This document shows positions 11,277-26,200 of a stretch of DNA of 64,000 bases, piece after piece. Below the pieces are notes generated by a model that was given only the letters and a program-made list of their open reading frames with translations, had not been told where the DNA came from and did not search any database. The stretch is from Tanypteryx hageni. Lineage: Eukaryota; Arthropoda; Insecta; Odonata; Petaluridae. The stretch spans positions 25,905,624-25,969,623 of the forward strand of contig CM054112.1 in the NCBI GenBank assembly GCA_028673005.1. The letters run 5' to 3'. The position numbers and the translations under genes were made by a program. Numbering within the stretch: the first letter of the stretch is position 1; every line of letters starts with the position of its first letter.

Positions 11277-14200
11277 GTGAGCAATTTCCCTGTGAATAAT
11301 TCCTTCTTCTGCATCACCTGTGTAATCTGTCTTGTTTTATTGCAAGTTAAAACATTACTTAGAGTTTTTCAATCTTGCTTTAAATAATGTGTAATTAATA
11401 TTAATATATATGTTATTCTTTGCCATAAATGAAGTACTTTTTGGTATTTTTAGACCTAATCAAATTATAAGGTAATTAAATTGAAAATTATCCTATTAGG
11501 CTACAGTTTACATTCAATTTAGAATGGAGAAAGAATTGATTTATCACTGTGTACTACACTTCCATTATTTTAGATTGATGATAAAAAAATTTAATATTAA
11601 ATCAAATTGATATCAAATGATAGCAGTGCTTTAAATGGGTTGGTACTTCCCAGTACACAGTATCGACATTTTTAATGTCAATTTTTAGCATGACTCCCAC
11701 TGCACATATTTAATCTTCATCCATATGCAGACTCATGGATTTTGAAAGAAGGCCAGAAGACAAGATGGTTTGTCGCAAAAAGAGATGAAAGAGGAAAACA
11801 CACCAATCGTTATGAAAACTCATGCAACAAAGTGTACTTTTTCTGCTTTTTATTTTGACATTGACTCGAGTAACTGAATGTTTCTTTATATTATTTGTAA
11901 ACGTTGTTTTCCGTCGTATCCCGAGCATTAAGAATTCCGGCAGTTACTTTTTTCCATTTAAAGCACTGAATGATAGCACCATAAAACCAAATCAGTTAGA
12001 GCTAATAGCAAGGGAAATAATTGTAAAGAATATACCAAAAAAAAAAAACAGAAAAATACATCAGTGGCACACGGAAATGTTTTATTTAGAAGACAGAAAA
12101 ATATAAGTAGAAATGAAAATAATAATTTAAAAAATCTAATGTAGGGGTTTTCAAGCTTTTTTGCTGATGAACCTCTTAAAGCATTTTTTGTAATGGTTGC
12201 ATACCATTTTGAGGATTTTTTTTAGTGGTCAGGTACCCCAAGTGTATTTTCAAGTGATCATGAGATTGTATTCTATTAGTAGAGATAGGACTGGACTAAA
12301 TGCTATAATATGCCTTAGGTCACAACATGCTTTCATAACTAATTATGCAGAATAAAGAATAATTTGAATGCAAGCATTTATACTTCTTTATTGGAATGAA
12401 AGCAACAATATATCATTCTGGAATACACTTTTGAGTCGAGAGCATTGTTTCCAATTTGAATCATCCTTTCAGGATTTACTTGGCTATACCCCTTTTAAAT
12501 TTAAGATTGTTCAAAGTCTTCAATAATGTCTTTAGTTTGATTCCAGGAGTGATTCTCCTCTCCATTTGACTAACATAGGAAGAGCTGAAATGTAGTGTGC
12601 AAGCCTTTTTCGTTACAATTTGAAATTGCTTATAATCATTGTCTAAATCTAAGCTCGAGACCAGAGCCAAAGAATGCCTAAAAGAATGGCAATTTATTTT
12701 CCTACTGTGGATTTTTGAATGTATGTTGAATTGACGCACAAATTTTTTTTTAACTTCAAAATTTCACATTTTTTAAGGAAAAATTGTTCAGGGTAATGAT
12801 GATCCTCATTGTTGGATTTATATAATCCTAATGGGACTACAATTAAGTATGGACTCTTTTGCTTTTCTAAACAATTATATGGATGTAGAGAAAGAGGGAG
12901 GGTTGGGGGACAGACAGACAGACAAACGACTTTATTTAGGGTGAAATTGACTATATAGTCCCTTCTTACATTTAACCCTTTTGTCATATAAGTAATTACA
13001 ATATTTACATATTAAAAGAAATTAAATTACATAAAAATTACAGTAAAATATATACAAAGGAGAGAGGAGAGAGAGAGTTGAGATAGGAAGAGAGAGAAGA
13101 GGAGAGATAGGAAGTGAGAGAGTAGGAGAGATAGGAAAAGAGAGAGGAGAGATAGAAATAGAGAGAGGGCAGACAGACAGACAAATGACTTTATTAGGGC
13201 AAAATTGAGACTACGTAGTCCCTTCTTACATTTAACCCTTTTGTCATATAAGTAGTTACTGCATTTACAAAATAAAAGAAATTAATTACATACAGATTTC
13301 AACAAAATACATATTAATTACAAGTTTATATATTTGTTAGTAGATAACAGAGCATTACCAAAGAATGTTAGTTTTGTGGGTCATAAAAAACTGTGTATCA
13401 GTAATGTTTTAACACAGAAAAAATTCACACTGCGGAAAACACCTACAAAGAGAAGAGAGGTGTAAAAAACCGCGAAAATTTCTAAAATAGTTCAGGGGAA
13501 GGAAAAAAATACAATAACATGAGAAAAAGAGAAAAAATATTCATAAATACAAACATATGTACACACATTTATATCCATATAAGGGAGGGAGGGGTGAGAG
13601 GGGAATAGGGATTGTAGGGTAAGATATGCCTGGTTGATTACAGAGTAATTATAATACAGGAGAATAAAGTAAATAAATTAAGAAATTATGCACAATAATC
13701 GTATCCTTTGACAACCTGAAAGAGAAGATAGAGCGTGGTTCAATGCATGGAGAGTGAGAGGAGATGCTTGTAATACAAGCGTTTAAAAGTGCTTAGAGAT
13801 AGAGAGTTTTTTATTAATGTTGGAAGGCCATTCCAGAGTTTACAGGCAGTGACGGTAAAGGATTTGTTGTAAATTTCTGTTCTATGAAGTGGAGTTAGTA
13901 GTTTATCACATCCTCTGGTAATGCAATGGTGAACTGTATTAATGGTGACAAAATTAGATGAATGATAACAAGGGATGTTGTTATTTAGAATTTGATACAA
14001 TAGAGAGAGAAAGTGAAGGTTTCTTCGGGAATCAAGTTTTAGCCAGGAGAGTCGATGGAAGTATTCTGAGACATGGTCAGATTTTTTAAGATTAAAGATG
14101 AATCTGATGCAGGTGTTATGAGAACGTTGTAGCTTAATGGCGAGTTCCTTTGATAAGTCCTGGTATACAACATCACAATAATCGAAATGAGGAAGAATTA

Positions 14201-17200
14201 GGGAGGTCACTAGCTGTATATTTAGTGACGAGGGAAGAATGTTAATGAGAGGCCTTAGAGTGTGTAAGGAGGAGTTTACCGTCTTGCAGATTTTTATTAT
14301 ATGATTATTCCAGGTGAGCGTTTCATTAATTAGAATCCCGAGATTTTTTACGATTTTGTAATAGGGCATCACTGAGCCGTTCAAAGACAGGAACTGATTC
14401 CGCAAGGTTTATAGAAGCCAGTAGTTTCAGATAACCGATTAAAATGGCTTGAGATTTCAAGGAGTTTATGTTGAGAAGATTATTGTAGCTCCATTCTTGA
14501 AGTTGAGCCAAGTCATGATTTATGTTGGCTATGGAAAGAGATAAGTTATTGGGTTTGGTGTCTAAGTAGATTTGGAGATCATTGGCGTACAAATGATGCT
14601 TGGAGTAAGTTAAGTATTGAAAACAATCATTAATAAATAAAGAGAACAATAGAGGACCTAAAATTGAGCCCTGCAGAACACCTTGTAAAATTTCACCAAA
14701 ATTGTTACTAGAATTATATTTATACTTATATTAAAGGATTGTATTCTGTGACGAATAGGTATTGATTAGCTATGTCTACTGCGATTCAGTTGGATTAAAT
14801 CTTATAGCTTATTTATTAAACTCAAATATTATTATTTATTACAGTATGTATACAGGCATGCTTTGCTTAGCTCAAGAGAGGCATTCTGAGACATCTGTGC
14901 ACTAACAGAATTTGCGCTAAATGAACAGTTTGTAACATAATGCTTAACCCAGTTGATTTTTACATTTCAGAAATTTTACTATTTTGGTCTCCCTCCCTTC
15001 CTGTCTCTCCCTTCCTCTCTCTCCCTCCCTCTCTCTCCCTCCCTCTCTCTCCCTCCCTCTCTCCCTTCCTCCCTCTCTTCCTCCCTCCCTCTCTCTCTCT
15101 CCCTTCCTCCCTAAATGTAAGAAGGAACTATATAGTCTCAATTCCACCCTAAATAAATTCGTTTGTCTGTCTATCTGTCTCTCCCTCCCTCCATCCCTCT
15201 CTCCCTACCTCTCTCCCTCCCTCTCTCCCTACCCCTCTCCCTTCCCCTCTCCCTTCCCCTCTCCCTCCCCCTCCTTTCCCCTCCATCCCCCTCTCCCTCC
15301 CTCCCTCTCGCCCCCTCTCTCTCTTACTCCCTCCCTCTCTCCCTCCTCTCTCTCCCTCCCTCTTTCCCTTCCCCTCTCTCTCCCTTGCCCTCTCCCTCCC
15401 CCTCCATCCCCCTCTCCTTCCCCCTCTTCCTTCCCCTCCCCCTTCCCCTCCCTCTATCCCACACTCTTTTTCTCCCTCTCTCTGTCTCTCTTTTCTCCCA
15501 CCTCCCCCCTCTCTAATTCACTCCTGTCCCAATCCATAGCTCCCCCTCTTTTTCTCCGTCAACTTTTTTATCTCTTTCCTCCCGTCCTTTTCTAGTTCTA
15601 TACCTCCCTTACTCTCTATGTACGTCCCATTCTATATTCCTTCCTTCCTATCTCCCTCTCCACATCCCCCTCTCTCTTACTCTAAATCTATATAGTCGTT
15701 TAGATAAGGAAAAGAATCCAAACTTAATCCCTGTCCCATTGGGATTACGTATTTTTGCGAACAATCCTACGATAATATAAGGCAAGGGTAGGCAACCTTT
15801 TCACCTACGAGGGCGCAATTTATATTACTGGGGACGTGAAGGGCGCATAAGCAAGATCAGTTGATATCTCTCTGTATCAGTGGTCGGCAACCTCTTTATC
15901 TATGAGGGCGCAACTTTAATTATTGGGGGCGTGAAGTGAAGTAACAATAGTAGATGTGTACCAATATTTATTAAAATGATATTTTTGTAAACATAAGAGA
16001 AAAACTATTAAAGAATTTTTTATAAAACATGAAAAATAAAACTTGGGACTGCATATCTTCAGCCAACTTGCTATAATTTGGCACATAACTCGAGATACCT
16101 GATCTTAGGCGGTCGTCTAAATTGTAATCGGTGAGTTTCGACCGGTACTTGGATTTCAAGTGTTTCATGCTTGAAAAAATGGACTCACAATTGTATGTTG
16201 AAGCTCAGTAAGAATATATTTTTAGGGCACATTTTCTTAATAATGGATAGCGATTTTCGTCAACTAAATTCCAAAAGTTTTCATCATTTCTATGTGACCT
16301 TAAAATAATATCATTCTGCATATTTATTATTTTCATTTCTAAGTTCTCGGTGTTAACGATATTAAAGTTAAGTTCCAATATTAACAGACATATCATTGTC
16401 TATAAAATTGAACGGATTAGCAAAGAATGTTATTATGGGTTCTACTTCGGAAAACTGACGAAACCTAAAATTAAATTCCTTCAGGAGAGTTTCAATGTGT
16501 TGTGAAAAAGGTTCAGCGGTAACATTTTTATTAGTCAGACTCTCAATAATATATTTTAAATTCGGGAAATGTGATAATGAATTTCTCTCTAGGTGAGACT
16601 TCCCCAATGCCAATTTACATTTGAATGCATCTACTGCACTTATCATTTTTGCAATGTGTTGATTTTTCCCTTGCACCTCCATATTCAGCTCGTTCAATTT
16701 TATAGTTATATCAACAAGAAATCTGAAATCCAAGCAAGCTTTGTCATCCAACTGATTAATTCCTTTACTTCCTTTATGAGATTTATCAACCTCTCAAGTA
16801 TTTTGCCTCTGATGAGCCATCTAACTTCGGTATGTAAAAGGATATCATCGAATTCGGCATCTTCACCTTGAAAAAGCTGGTTAAACAATCGGTGTTGCAT
16901 TGGTACGGCTCTTATGGAATTTATTATTTTTGTTACTGTTTTCATGACCTGTTGAAAACGAAGAACTTTTGCGCATAACATTTCTTGGTGTATAGTGCAG
17001 TGATATGAAATAAATTTTGCTTTACATAGCACAATAAATCCATTTTTACAACCTGTCATCAAAGGCACACCATCTGTAGTAATTGCGGTCAACTTCATTA
17101 ATGGTATATTACTTTCTTGGACATATTTTTAAAAGCTGAAAAATTGTATTCAACTCTTGTTCGTCCCTTTAATGGAAGAATTTTAAGAAATTCTTCATTT

Positions 17201-20200
17201 CCTAAAAAATCATTAAACACCATCTTCACAACCATAACCAATTGAGAAGTGTCTGATATGTCCGTTGACTTATCCAGTTGCAACGAGAAGAAAATACATT
17301 TTTGTAAATCATTTGCCAACTCTTTCTCCATATTGGTTGCAATAACTTCAATTCTTCTTGTAACTGTTCTTGCTGATAACTGAATCGTGTTGATTGCTGA
17401 GGTAATTTCATTTTTATTTTTAAAATCTTCGAAAAGTGAGTCAACAATTGCTAACATGGCTTCTTTTACGATCTCGCCATCTTCAAAATGCTTTTTTCTC
17501 TTGGCCAACAAATGCGAAATTTTAAGTGATGCAATCGTTGCTCTTTTTGACTGCTACACTGGTCTGTTTAGTTAAAAGAGTATTCATATCAGAAATTTTC
17601 TTTTTCCTGATCTCCAAGTTTAACGGATAACTAGTATTAAAATTTCCGTGGACCGTATTAAAATGTCTTTCAACATTACTTTTCTTTGAAAGTGCGACAC
17701 AACCATTGTACAATAAACAAACACGCTTTCCTTTCAAATCAATAAAACAGAATTGTTCTTCTCAATCAACATTGAAGTAATATGTCCTTTGCTTCTTATT
17801 ACTCATAATGGGGATGAAATTTTCTACAAATGAATTAATAAACACAACACACTGAATATCGGGAAAATATCAGAAATATTGTGAACTGTTGGTCAATTTA
17901 AATTGATTTATGTTTAACCAATGAAGAGGGAAATGAGCTATCACTGGCTGATATTGTAAGAGACGAAGAAAAATCTCCCAAACCCTGTACTTTGTATACT
18001 AAGCGAAGAACGGAACTCCGAAACCAACGACTTTTGACAGGAACTTGGGAGTTTCACGCGACATAGGGAAATAGGTTTCCCATATCGAGCGCCTACCTCC
18101 AAATAGCCTGAACCGGCTAACGGAGCTATAGTACACAACGGGTTGAGAACAAGGGTCTCAGTTAGCCTTGCACCCGTAATAGCGATTGAAGGCGACAGGA
18201 CACCTTCACCTAGCATAAACTAGGGGCGGAGAATTCCCTCTTTTCGTACAGTTCGTACGAGAACGTTTGTATGAATTGTCAGCACAGGCACGGTAATCAC
18301 ACAAACACGATAGCGGCTTCTCAAGAGAGAGGTAACGGAGGAGTCATGAAAAGAACTCTGTTTATGACAACAATGTTTTTATCCAACAATTTATGTCCCC
18401 ATTCTGTTCGCTTATAAGTCCTCACCTTGACGATGTTATTTTGTAACAGACATACAATTCGGCTCGGTGTGATGTAAGATTAAGATGTTTGTTACAAAGT
18501 TTTATTCTTCATCTTGTTCCGCAACTTATTGGTCTTCTGAGAGATTTCCGTAATTGTTTAACTTGAGTTCTCTTTTTGGCTGGCGGGCGACACACAAATG
18601 TCTTGCGGGCGCCATGACGCCCGCGGTCGCCGCGTTGCCGACCTCTGATATAAGGTTGAGACAACAATTGTTTCTCCAAGTTTAACAATGTCGTAGTCGA
18701 CATGGCATCACCCTGTTTAGAAACCGATATTTTTCCAAATTATTTTATTTAAATGATTAATATGAGAGATTTCGAACGGTAGGCGGAAAAAGATCAATAG
18801 AATAAGAGACTTCATTAATTTTCCTAAAACATAGTTTAAATTCGAAGACCATACGTCAATTCTTTCTAATTTTAATTTCCAATAAAATCCTGAACTTTAA
18901 AAAATCTATTTTTACGTGTTATCGAAAATCGAAATCGCTCCCCCCCCCCTAGAGTCGAACTCGGGTCTTTTTTCGTATTTTTTTCGTAATTAATTTTTAT
19001 ATCTGAATCAAACATTCCTGCGAAATTTCATCCTTCCACCTAATCGGGAAGTTTGTTAAAAACGCGTTGAAAGTGCCATTGATGAGGTCAATGTTACACT
19101 CAAACCCCACCATCTAGGCTTTTATTATAATAGTCCGTCAAATATGACGAGTATGTGCAGATTATGTATTAAAATTAAGGTACTTCCCATTCATCCTCCC
19201 ATTCTCTCCCCCCCTATTTTCTCTCACTCCTATTCTCTGTTCCCCTCGTATTTTCCCTCTCTCATTCTCTATCCCTCTTATTCTTCACCCTCATTTCTTC
19301 CCATACTCCATCTTCCTCCCACCCATTCTCTTCTCTTTCTTCTAAAATTTAATTAGTTTTATTTGGAGGAAGTGCAATATGTCCCCCTCAAAATAGCGCC
19401 ACAAACGCACAGTTATTTCTTTAATTACCATGTCATCCTTAAATAAAAAATTCTGGTTACCAATTTCTGCTATGAAAATAGTTACCCTCTCCTTTCGTTT
19501 TTCTCTCCTCGTATTAAAAGCCTTCAAAGCAAGCTTTAAACCCATAAGGATACAAATAAGAATAGGATTTCGAGGTTTAACAATGTAATTGCTAGGCATG
19601 GCAACATCCCGTTAAAATGGCAAGATTTCTCCAAAATATGCAAATTAAACGTTTAACACGAGGAATTTCGAACTGTAGACGAAAAACAATTAACAGAATA
19701 GAAAACCTTGTAATTTTTTCTTTAAAATGGTCTAGATCTAAAGGTCGTGAGTCAATGTTTTCTAATTTTAATGCCAAAAAGAATATAAGCCTGCACGTCA
19801 AAAAATCGATTTTTACGTGTTATCTTATGGAGAATGCAAATCATCCCCTGGATTCGAACCCTGGACGTTTTTCGTAAAATTTCCTTCGTCAAAGCATTTT
19901 CATATCCGAGTAGGTTTTCTCTGCCTAATTTAAAGTTTATATCTGCATATTTGATTGAGTTATTTGCGTTATAATAGCGTGACATGGACCAACCAACGGA
20001 GCAACATAGCTTTTTATTATAAGGGGGATTCATTAATTATTATACTAGTAAAAGGTGCATACATGCATGCATTTCATCTCACCTTGAAAAAACATTAATT
20101 TTTCAGAGAGATATTTCATCATTTAAAATATTTTTTAATTCTAAAGATTTCACCTCTGCACCGATTTTCGTTCTTTCCTTATGTAATAATAATAGAGTAA

Positions 20201-23200
20201 TCAATACCTAAAATTTGAAAATTTAACAATATTATACTTTTTTCACTGTAGGGTACTAAAGCCACATATTTCTGCCAAAATTTAAAGTTGTAGGTTATCT
20301 AGAAGTGAAATAATATTGATCTATTTGTTTAAATTTTAAAAAAATTTAACGGCCGCAACAACATATTCATCGAGATTTTCAAATGTTTATTTAGGTATGT
20401 TTCAGCCCCAACACGACATTACTTTTTTCATAATTTTCTAATGTTTCCTGTTTTTTTATTTTGACGTCGTTATAAGTTTACGCCGTAGTTTTAAATCAAT
20501 TGCATTATAATACAATCCACCGAGTCTCTTTAAAATCGCTAAATTAAAGCAATTATTATATACAGTTCATCAATCCCCATAATTGAAAGGAGTAACGTTC
20601 TTTTATTTAATAACATATATTAAATTATGACGCATCATATGTATACGTCTTTGGTTGAAATCAATGGGACAATAAGAATCGCTACAATTTGTTTGGGCAG
20701 TAAATAAAGTATTTTGCCAGTAAATATTCTCAGACAAAAAAAAATGGCACTAGAGAAATAAAATGGCAGTAAAAAAGATAAACTCGCAATATTCAAGCAG
20801 CGGTAAAGAAATTGCAATTAGGGACACCAAATTATGGCTAACAATAAGCTTCAGTATAAGCCACTCGCGGCGATTCTCGTTCTTGTTTTGTTGTTTTGGG
20901 AAATTATTGCGTGGAGGAACATTTTGCTCGTCCTCACCGGCTTGGGTAAGTTGGTTGAAGTGTTTTTCGTTCCTCCTGAAAGTAACATTTTTTTACTGAC
21001 ATTTTATTTTTTTGCTGCCATGTTGCATTAAAATACTGCTAATTTTCGCTTGCTTTACTGCTGCTTGAATACTGCCAGTTTATCTATTTTACTGCCATTT
21101 AATTTTTTCCACTGCCAGCTTATTTTTTTTCTTCCAGTTTTATTCCATGCCAATAAGAATTTCCCTATTAGAAAGCATTAAAGCGATGCTGTTATTATAA
21201 TACGGAATGCCAATTCCCATTGAAAAGCACTGTCCTGGTTGCTATGGTAGCTGAAGTTCTTTATTGTTGAGCATCTGCTTTTCACTTTCTCATATACGTA
21301 GTATATTGAGAAAGTATTGTTATTGTGAAAAAATTCGACTTCGAGATTTTGATGGAAGTACATGTTTTAGGTGTCCCTGAGTCCATAAAAGTGGTTTTCG
21401 CCATGCCGTCTGTCTGTCGGTCTGCTCGCCGATCTAGGGCCCAAACGCGTTCATGAAATCGAATGATATCTCGTATTTGCGCAATATATCATCTTTTGCG
21501 GGTATTTTTTCATAAAAATGATATTGCGCAAAAATTAAGGGTAGTTTATTCTTGGCGACTTTTTGAAAAATTTGATTTATTCAAAAATGGCTCCAGAGAA
21601 TTTGATTAAAATCTACCAATTGTAGAGCCTGATGTCACATATAATACTACTTAAGCCATATATCTCTTAAACACTCTATACGCGGTCCAGTGACATTATA
21701 ATGTACGCCAAGCTACCTTACCTAAGCCTTATGACGTCACGCCTCCGCAGCGATCCATTCAAACTCTTATTACAGCCTTACGGTTAAACTAAATCGAATG
21801 ATATCTCATATTTAAGGATAATATCATTCATAAAATACATTCTGATGAGATAAACGATATTGCGCAACAAACAAGGGTACTTTATTCTAGGATATTTTGA
21901 AACAAAATTCGATTTATTCAAAAATGGCTCAAAGGATTTCGATTTAAATCATACAAATCGTACAGCCTGAAGTCAAAGATAATACTAACTAAGCCAAAAA
22001 GTTACTATGTATCGTCCAGTGGCATTATTTCTGTACAAGACGCTCAGCGCACGCGTCAGAGGGGAGAGTTAATTTCGGGGCAAAAAGTGTAGTGAGATCA
22101 AACTTATATACGTATATGAGAAAGTTTGTGCAGTGTATATTGCGCCGTTTATTTCCGATTAAAAACCTATTTCTTCGTCAATTCGGCACCGTTTTGAATA
22201 TAGTCTTCAAAAATAAGAATCCTCATTCTTTTAACTATAGAATTGTTTTCGTCCCTAGTTTCTACCTGAATTACAACTAATTTAAAAATGCAAATTTATG
22301 AAACTCTGCACAGATTTCCATGGTTCTTTTATGGATTATCAAAATGGAATATTGGGGTCAAAAATACCCCACTAAAACTTAAAAAATTTGGAATTTCGAT
22401 TTTTCTGGATGGTTGTACCAAATAACCTATCATCCTGCCAAATTTCAGGTCCGTGGAATATCTAAAAGTACGTTAGGTTAGGTATATTATTTATATATAC
22501 AAGTAGTTGGTGCTTGCATTCTGCAAGCAATTCATCTTACCAAGATTAACATATTAATTTTTCAGAGTTATTTTAGTCGTTTTCATTTTTGTAACATATC
22601 GGGAATTTGTCTAAATTAATTCTTCTTACGGAAAAAGAACTCAACTTCCGGAGCGCCTGGAGTCTAACCGAGGACACCTATATAAGAGTCTCATATTATC
22701 CGAAGGCCTACTCGTGACATCTACAAACCCTGAAAATTTCAGCGCAATATTCTTCTTAGTATTGTCTGCGCACCCAGATATGTTTTTCCTTTGCTTTTAA
22801 ATGTCACGGTCTGAGAGTGACGTCATGACACTAAGCTACTTTTCAGTTCATGGCACTAAGCTCTCGTTCAGTTTTATTAACACGTAAAATAAATTCCCGA
22901 AGAAAAGCATTGTCTCGTAGTCATGACAGAAATATTGGACCATTGTTATAAATTGTAAAAAATCCCGTTTTTATGCAGTAAAAATTGGACTAATTCGGCA
23001 CGGATTTGTGTTCTACTTTCAGGAAAAATAATCTTCGTTCTTTTTCCCGTCTTTTAATTGAGGTCCGGAGTTTGTACCTTGATTAAAAGTAATTTAAAAA
23101 TGCAATTATGAAAAGGCTTGTACGGATTTGAATGGTTTTCTAATGGGACTTGAAAATGAACGTTTTGGGGTGTAAAAAATCCCGTTGTATGGGGAAATTT

Positions 23201-26200
23201 TGGAATTTTCGATTTTTCCTGATGGTTTTGGACCAACACCAAGGTTCCCTTCAAATTTCAGAGTTTTATTAGTTGAACCACTTTTATTGCCCCTCTTAAA
23301 ATAATTTTATAGCTCACACCATTTTCACAACCAAAGACACATACCTACATGATTTAGACTACAGGTGCATAATATATTTTGTTTTGGTCACTATTTATGA
23401 TAGTACAGCATTACATATGTTCTGTGGTTTGTTTAATATTAAGTAATCAATGGCCATGCGTCAATATAGAAAGAAATTAATCACAAATATTATCAATATA
23501 GTAATTTGCTTAAACTGCAAAATGAAACTTGCAAACGAAACGATATTTTCAATGTATGCGTGAAATATCTTTCTATTTTAAATGTTAAGTTGTCCATTAT
23601 TACAATGCATTGGAATCGTTCTTTTCTTCGCTACGTGTTTCATTTTTTTTATATTTACAAAAAACTTTTCTCATAAATTTTTAATCAGTTATTTTCCTTC
23701 ATTGTAAGCGTAGTGCAAATGCACTTGAAAGTCCGAGTCTAACAATGCAAAGATCCTAGATCAACATTGATATGTTGAAAAATCGGAAAAAATTGAATAT
23801 AAACTTTAAATATTGGCAAACACAAATTAAACAACAAAATATAAAGTAAGAATAAGAATCTTCATTTATTTCTATGTGAAATAGTCCAAATCTCGTAAAT
23901 TATTTTAAAATTTTAAAGACTAAAGGTCTGCACACCGTATTCCAGCTTATTACGTGTTAATAAAATGCAAAACCGAAAACTTTCCTGATATCGTACCCAT
24001 GCTTAAAAACTGCAAGAGTTCGCACCGAGTATTCAGGCGAAAGATTTGTCGAAATCGAGCCGGCCGTTCTTGATTTATTTGCGTTTATACTGGGAGGTGA
24101 CATCACTCGAGACTTTTTCTGCTTTTGTCTTTCATACGATTTAAGCTTAGTGCAAATGCACTTGAATTCCGAGTCTAACAATGCAAAAATCTGAGATAAA
24201 CAATGGCGGTTACCCTAGCAACCTCCTTTTTGAAATGTCGAAAAACCGGAGAAAATTGTATACAAACTTAAAATATGCAAACACGAATTAAACTACAAAA
24301 TCGGCAGTAAGAATAAGAATCTTCATTTCTTTCTGCCTGAAACGGTATAAATCTCCAGTAAAAGTCTCGATCGTAATATAATGTTAAAGAATAAAGGTCT
24401 ACACATCGTATTCCAACCGATTACGTGTTAATCAAATGAAATAAAATCTGATGTGGCAACCAGATGATCTTCTCCATATCTGTAATATTTCTAAAAATTC
24501 AAAATAGGTTACATAATATTAAATATTTTAAGAAACCGAGAAAATTTTAGACTTCACAAAGAACTGAAATAAACTGAAGCCATAGCCTTCTGATATTGGA
24601 TATAGCCACAAAGCTCCAACAATTAAGAAAAAAAGGAGCATTACTAAGACGTAACTAAGTATCAATTGTTAACAAAAGTCGTCGGTAGGTGGTGGTGGCA
24701 GCTACAAATATAAGATATCTCTTAAACTATGCATTATATGGGAAAATATTTCGAACAAAGGTTGTAGAAATTAAATTTCCTACAACTTTTATTCTAGTAC
24801 ATTTTTACATTTATCGAATATTAAAGCAAATATTTTAAAATAACGGATAAGTGACAAGAGTAAACACCCACTTCCGGTAGACAGATGTTTACCAAAATCT
24901 AATCATTTTTTGAAACGTTTATTAAAATGTTAAATATAAAATTTTTCATTGATATGATTTATAGTTTTTGAGTTAGAGCACCCACAAAAAATCAATCACA
25001 TACACACATATAGACATCATCGAGAAAATGGTCAAAACGTGTGTTTCTGTTGAAATCTTGAAATCTATTTTTTTCATGAAAGCAATACTTTCCCCTATAC
25101 TACGTATGGAGAAAGTAAAAACGAAAACTATCCTGGTATCGAACTCTTGCCTTTCCGGTGGACGACTGCCCACTTAAAACCTGCAAGAGTTCGCACCGAG
25201 TACTCAGGCGAAAGATTCGTCGAAATCGAACCGACCGTTCTCGGTTAATTTGCGTTCATGCCGGAAGGTGACGTGACTCGAGGCTTCAGACGCAGGCAGA
25301 GACACAACTGTTATAATATATTATATAGCATACAAATTTTGATGACTAGGGGCGCTACCCCTACGCGCGTCAACCCCGCCCTCTTCGCGCCCCAGAGATT
25401 TCGGCGTTACGCGGTTCGCTAACCTGAAAGTAATTTGTTGAGATAGCTCTTATCAAGACGCATATTTTTGGTTCATAAAGTTTTGTTCTCCGACGTACCA
25501 TTTCCGAAAAATAAAATTTTTAAAATTTTAAACGGCAGCCATTATGTTTCAGGATGGCGGGTGAATTTGAAAGTTTTCCTGTGGTCTCCTTGCTTCATTA
25601 GGCGTTCTTTATCAGCGCGGCGGTAGTAGCGGAACGCCTTATGGGCACGTCGCCTCCGTGCGGCCGTCCGCGTGTTTAATCTCCGAAAGTACGGGGCGGA
25701 TTTTAATTACCGTATTCTACGGCATATAAGACGCACCCCCATTTCATCAGGGAATATTTACGGGAAAAAACATTTTAGTGCATTTAAGCATTTAATATTT
25801 CGCTGCACGCCGATATAAATATGGCAGGTATGGCCTTAATTGGCACGAATAGAAGATTCTTCCGAGGATGAGTTACTAATTCAAAATGTATATTTTAGCT
25901 GGTATGATTACAATTCCTTTTCTTCTTCTTTTTTTCCTTCTTTTTATTTATTTTTTAAATTTTATCTTTATTTAAAAACTTCCTTTCCGTTAAAAATAAC
26001 CTATGCGCCTCGATTAACGCCTCTGTCTCCTCGTCCCCCCAATTCCTACCCCTTGAAATCTCCTTCTTGGATTCCGTGTCGCAATTAAGTACACGAAAAC
26101 AACGACGCCGTAGTCGCCAAAAATACGCTTTACCACGTTTAGCCGAGGGGTCCCGTCGGGGGATTCGTTAGCCTGCGGAAGACCCGCAACTTCACACTGC

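Noticed and set aside
14984..15595. 203-codon Ser/Pro/Leu frame
   Set aside because: Same composition artefact in the second polypyrimidine tract.
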